Below, in pieces: positions 13,277 to 15,695 of a stretch of DNA of 15,695 nt. Location: positions 1 through 15,695 of the forward strand of contig JAHLBL010000014.1 of NCBI GenBank assembly GCA_020625635.1. Reading direction: 5' to 3'. Source of the DNA: a bacterium (GTDB lineage: Bacteria > Bacillota > Clostridia > Oscillospirales > Acutalibacteraceae). The notes under the pieces were generated by a model. It worked only from the letters and a program-made list of their open reading frames with translations. It was not told the origin of the DNA and ran no database searches. The translations under genes and the position numbers were made by a program. The stretch's first letter is position 1. Every line of letters begins with the position of its first letter.

Positions 13277-15031
13277 ATGAAAACAGGAATTATATCAAAG
13301 GTCGCGGGTCCGCTCGTAATCGCGGACGGAATGCGCGACGCCAATATGTTCGATGTTGTACGTGTAAGTAAACAGCGACTTATCGGTGAAATCATAGAAA
13401 TGCACGGTGATAAGGCTTCGATTCAGGTTTACGAAGAGACCTCGGGACTCGGACCGGGCGAAACGGTTGAATCCACGGGTACACCTCTTTCCGTAGAGCT
13501 CGGACCCGGTCTTATCGGCGCGATTTACGACGGAATCCAGCGTCCGCTTAACGAAATAATGAAGGTCGCGGGAACAAACCTCAAGCGCGGTGTTGAGGTA
13601 AGCGCTCTTGACCATACAAAGAAATGGCACTTTACCCCTGTTGTAAAAGAGGGTGATACCGTTGTTTCGGGTGATGTAATAGGCACCGTTCAGGAAACAG
13701 CGGCTGTGCTTCACAAAATACTCGTTCCCAACAAGGTCAGCGGTGTTGTCAGCAGCATTAAGGAAGGTGACTTCACGATTGACGATGTTGTAGCTGTTGT
13801 TGACGGCAAGGAAGTAAAGATGTTCACGACATGGCCTGTACGTATCGGCAGACCTTATAAGAAAAAGCTCTCTCCTGATATTCTGCTCACAACAGGTCAG
13901 AGACCTATCGACACACTATTCCCGCTTGCAAAGGGCGGTGTAGCGGCTGTTCCGGGACCGTTCGGTTCAGGTAAGACAGTAGTTCAGCACCAGCTCGCCA
14001 AATGGGCGGCAGCCGACATCATCGTTTACATCGGTTGCGGTGAGCGCGGAAACGAGATGACAGACGTTCTTAACGAGTTCCCTGAGCTTAAGGATCCCCG
14101 CACAGGCAACTCTCTTATGGAGCGTACCGTTCTTATCGCCAACACCTCCGATATGCCCGTTGCGGCTCGTGAGGCTTCGATTTATACAGGTATCACAATC
14201 GCCGAGTACTTCCGCGATATGGGTTATACAGTCGCTCTTATGGCTGACTCGACATCACGTTGGGCTGAGGCTCTCAGAGAAATGTCGGGCCGTCTCGAGG
14301 AAATGCCCGGTGAAGAAGGTTATCCCGCATATCTCGGCAGCCGTCTCGCTCAGTTCTATGAGCGCGCGGGCAGAGTAATCGTAAACGGCACAGACGATAC
14401 CGAAGGCGCCCTCTCCGTAATCGGCGCCGTTTCGCCTCCCGGCGGTGATATCTCCGAGCCTGTATCTCAGGCTACACTGAGAATCGTTAAGGTGTTCTGG
14501 GGACTTGACGCTAATCTTGCTTATAAGCGTCACTTCCCCGCTATCAACTGGCTTACAAGTTATTCACTCTACACGGATCAGCTTTCAAAGTGGTTCAGCG
14601 AGAACGCGGCTCCCGACTTTATGGAGCTCAGAGGCAGACTGATGGCAATGCTTCAGGACGAGAGTGAGCTCGAGGAAATCGTCAACCTCGTAGGTATGGA
14701 CGCCCTCTCCGCTCCCGACAGACTGAAGCTTGAGTCCGCTCGCTCAATTCGCGAGGACTATCTGCACCAGAACGCGTTTGACGAAACAGATACATACACC
14801 TCTCTCAAAAAGCAAGTGCTTATGATGAGAGTTATCCTCTCCTACTACGACAAGGCTCTCGAGGCGCTCGGCAACGGCGCTGACATCGAGATGCTCGTAA
14901 ATATCCCCGTCAGAGAGAGAATAGGAAGATATAAATACGTTGCCGAAGATAAGATCGACGCTGAGTTTGAGCAGATTGGTGCTCAGCTTGACGCTGAAAT
15001 CGAAGACGTACTGAAAAGGAGTGATAACTGA
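13277..15031 (+). CDS. ntpA: V-type ATPase catalytic subunit A
   Basis: The 584-residue catalytic subunit that binds and hydrolyses (or synthesises) ATP in the A3B3 head. It starts MKTGIISKVAGPLVIADGM, has the N-terminal beta-barrel, the extra non-homologous domain typical of A subunits (about 110-190, including HFTPVVKEGDTVVSGDVIGTV), then the Walker A GPFGSGKT (227-234) with K233, the Glu-containing GERGNEM loop, and ALMADSTSRWAEALREMSGRLEEMPGEEGYPAYL. All key catalytic residues appear intact. The ATG at 13277 has GAGGTG at good spacing, whereas an in-frame TTG at 13265 lies inside the preceding gene's end and was rejected. Its TGA stop shares bases with the ntpB ATG (TGATG). Confidence 0.97.
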   Translation: MKTGIISKVAGPLVIADGMRDANMFDVVRVSKQRLIGEIIEMHGDKASIQVYEETSGLGPGETVESTGTPLSVELGPGLIGAIYDGIQRPLNEIMKVAGTNLKRGVEVSALDHTKKWHFTPVVKEGDTVVSGDVIGTVQETAAVLHKILVPNKVSGVVSSIKEGDFTIDDVVAVVDGKEVKMFTTWPVRIGRPYKKKLSPDILLTTGQRPIDTLFPLAKGGVAAVPGPFGSGKTVVQHQLAKWAAADIIVYIGCGERGNEMTDVLNEFPELKDPRTGNSLMERTVLIANTSDMPVAAREASIYTGITIAEYFRDMGYTVALMADSTSRWAEALREMSGRLEEMPGEEGYPAYLGSRLAQFYERAGRVIVNGTDDTEGALSVIGAVSPPGGDISEPVSQATLRIVKVFWGLDANLAYKRHFPAINWLTSYSLYTDQLSKWFSENAAPDFMELRGRLMAMLQDESELEEIVNLVGMDALSAPDRLKLESARSIREDYLHQNAFDETDTYTSLKKQVLMMRVILSYYDKALEALGNGADIEMLVNIPVRERIGRYKYVAEDKIDAEFEQIGAQLDAEIEDVLKRSDN

Positions 15032-15695
15032 TGCCGAAGGAATATCGCACTATACAGGAGGTCGCAGGTCCTCTTATGATGATCAGCGACGTAGATGACG
15101 TTAAGTACGACGAGCTCGGCGAGATTGAGCTCCCCGACGGAGAAACAAGACGCTGTAAGGTTCTTGAGGTCAACGGCAGCAACGCGCTCGTTCAGCTCTT
15201 CGAATCAGCTTCGGGTATCAATCTTGCGGGTTCAAAGGTAAGATTCCTCGGACGTTCGATGGAGCTCCCCGTATCGCCCGATATGCTTTCACGAGTATTC
15301 GACGGTCTCGGAAACCCGATTGACGACGGTCCCGCTCTTATTCCCGAAAAGCGTCTCGACATAAACGGAACACCGATGAATCCCGCGGCGCGCAACTATC
15401 CGCAGGAGTTTATCCAGACAGGCGTTTCCGCTATCGACGGACTTAACACACTTGTAAGAGGACAGAAGCTGCCAATTTTCTCCGCTTCAGGTCTTCCCCA
15501 TGCTAACCTTGCCGCACAGATTGCCCGTCAGGCTACCGTAAGAGGCAAGCACGAGCAATTCGCCGTTGTATTTGCGGCTATGGGTATCACCTTTGAGGAA
15601 TCGAACTATTTTATTGAATCCTTTAAGGAGACAGGCGCTATCGACAGAACGGTAATGTTCGTAAACCTTGCTAACGATCCTGCTATCGAGCGTAT
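15031..15695 (+). CDS. ntpB: V-type ATPase non-catalytic subunit B, cut by window end
   Basis: The first 221 codons of the B subunit, about half of the usual 455-465 residues. It starts MPKEYRTIQEVAGPLMMISD and shows the beta-barrel, then DGLGNPIDDGP (91-101), FIQTGVSAIDGLNTLVRGQKLPIF and SASGLPHANLAAQIARQ (151-167). SASGLPHN/A takes the place of the Walker A P-loop, which is the mark of the non-catalytic B subunit, and FAAMGITFEESNYFI follows. The ATG overlaps the ntpA stop (TGATG), and GGAG (15018-15021) lies nine bases upstream within ntpA, so translation is probably coupled. The D subunit gene is expected just beyond the edge. Confidence 0.97.
   Translation, partial: MPKEYRTIQEVAGPLMMISDVDDVKYDELGEIELPDGETRRCKVLEVNGSNALVQLFESASGINLAGSKVRFLGRSMELPVSPDMLSRVFDGLGNPIDDGPALIPEKRLDINGTPMNPAARNYPQEFIQTGVSAIDGLNTLVRGQKLPIFSASGLPHANLAAQIARQATVRGKHEQFAVVFAAMGITFEESNYFIESFKETGAIDRTVMFVNLANDPAIER

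Noticed and set aside
8406..15695. F-type ATP synthase operon
   Set aside because: The A subunit has the extra V-type insertion, B lacks a P-loop, the proteolipid has four helices, and I, C and E subunits are present; all V-type features.
1..15695. CRISPR array, prophage, insertion sequence or toxin-antitoxin module
   Set aside because: No regularly spaced repeats, transposase or phage-like genes, or small toxin-like gene pairs were seen anywhere in the window.

Overview
The window (about 15.7 kb) looks like an ordinary chromosomal segment of an anaerobic, spore-forming Firmicute of the class Clostridia, probably in the Ruminococcaceae/Oscillospiraceae range. This is inferred from four things: a class III (Firmicutes-type) fructose-1,6-bisphosphatase, a CwlJ/GerQ-type spore coat gene pair, a bacterial Na+-type V-ATPase operon, and strong sigma-A-like promoters (TTGACA-like, 17-bp spacer, TATAAT-like) in AT-rich gaps between moderately GC-rich genes. 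No species can be assigned. I see no phage, insertion sequence, CRISPR array or other sign of recent transfer.

Layout, left to right. (1) 1-1568, minus: prfC, the GTPase peptide chain release factor 3, missing only its extreme C-terminus at the window edge. (2) 1613-1718: two back-to-back promoters in an A/T-tract region, one for prfC and one for hemW. (3) 1832-2941, plus: hemW, a radical-SAM heme chaperone, whose last 17 bp overlap tail-to-tail with the next gene. (4) 2925-4003, minus: a two-gene spore unit, cwlJ (cortex-lytic hydrolase) followed by a GerQ-like coat protein with a single dockerin-like EF-hand loop at its N-terminus. (5) 4140-5909, minus: a MATE-family multidrug exporter fused to a C-terminal RsbW/SpoIIAB-like ATP-binding domain, ended by a clear intrinsic terminator. 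(6) 6132-6220, plus: tRNA-Ser(CGA) with its own near-consensus promoter and terminator. (7) 6264-8174, minus: fbp. (8) 8406 to the window end, plus: a V-type ATPase operon in the Enterococcus hirae ntp order F(G-like)-I-K-E-C-G(F-like)-A-B, with B cut by the window edge.

How they work together. The V-ATPase operon gives the catalytic head (A, B), the stalks (E, G-like, C, F-like) and the membrane motor (I, K). The proteolipid K keeps every side-chain ligand known to bind Na+ in E. hirae NtpK, so the machine is predicted to move Na+. The cwlJ-gerQ pair would act in the spore coat during germination. The other genes are housekeeping: translation termination, heme trafficking, gluconeogenesis and serine decoding.

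The most interesting unexplained structure is the 152-nt gap between the I and K genes. It holds three RNA hairpins. The loop of the third is exactly complementary to a 7-9 nt stretch directly beside the ribosome-binding site of the K gene. This has the shape of an H-type pseudoknot or translational switch controlling the proteolipid. The MATE-kinase-like fusion and the dockerin-like loop on the coat protein are the next best leads.
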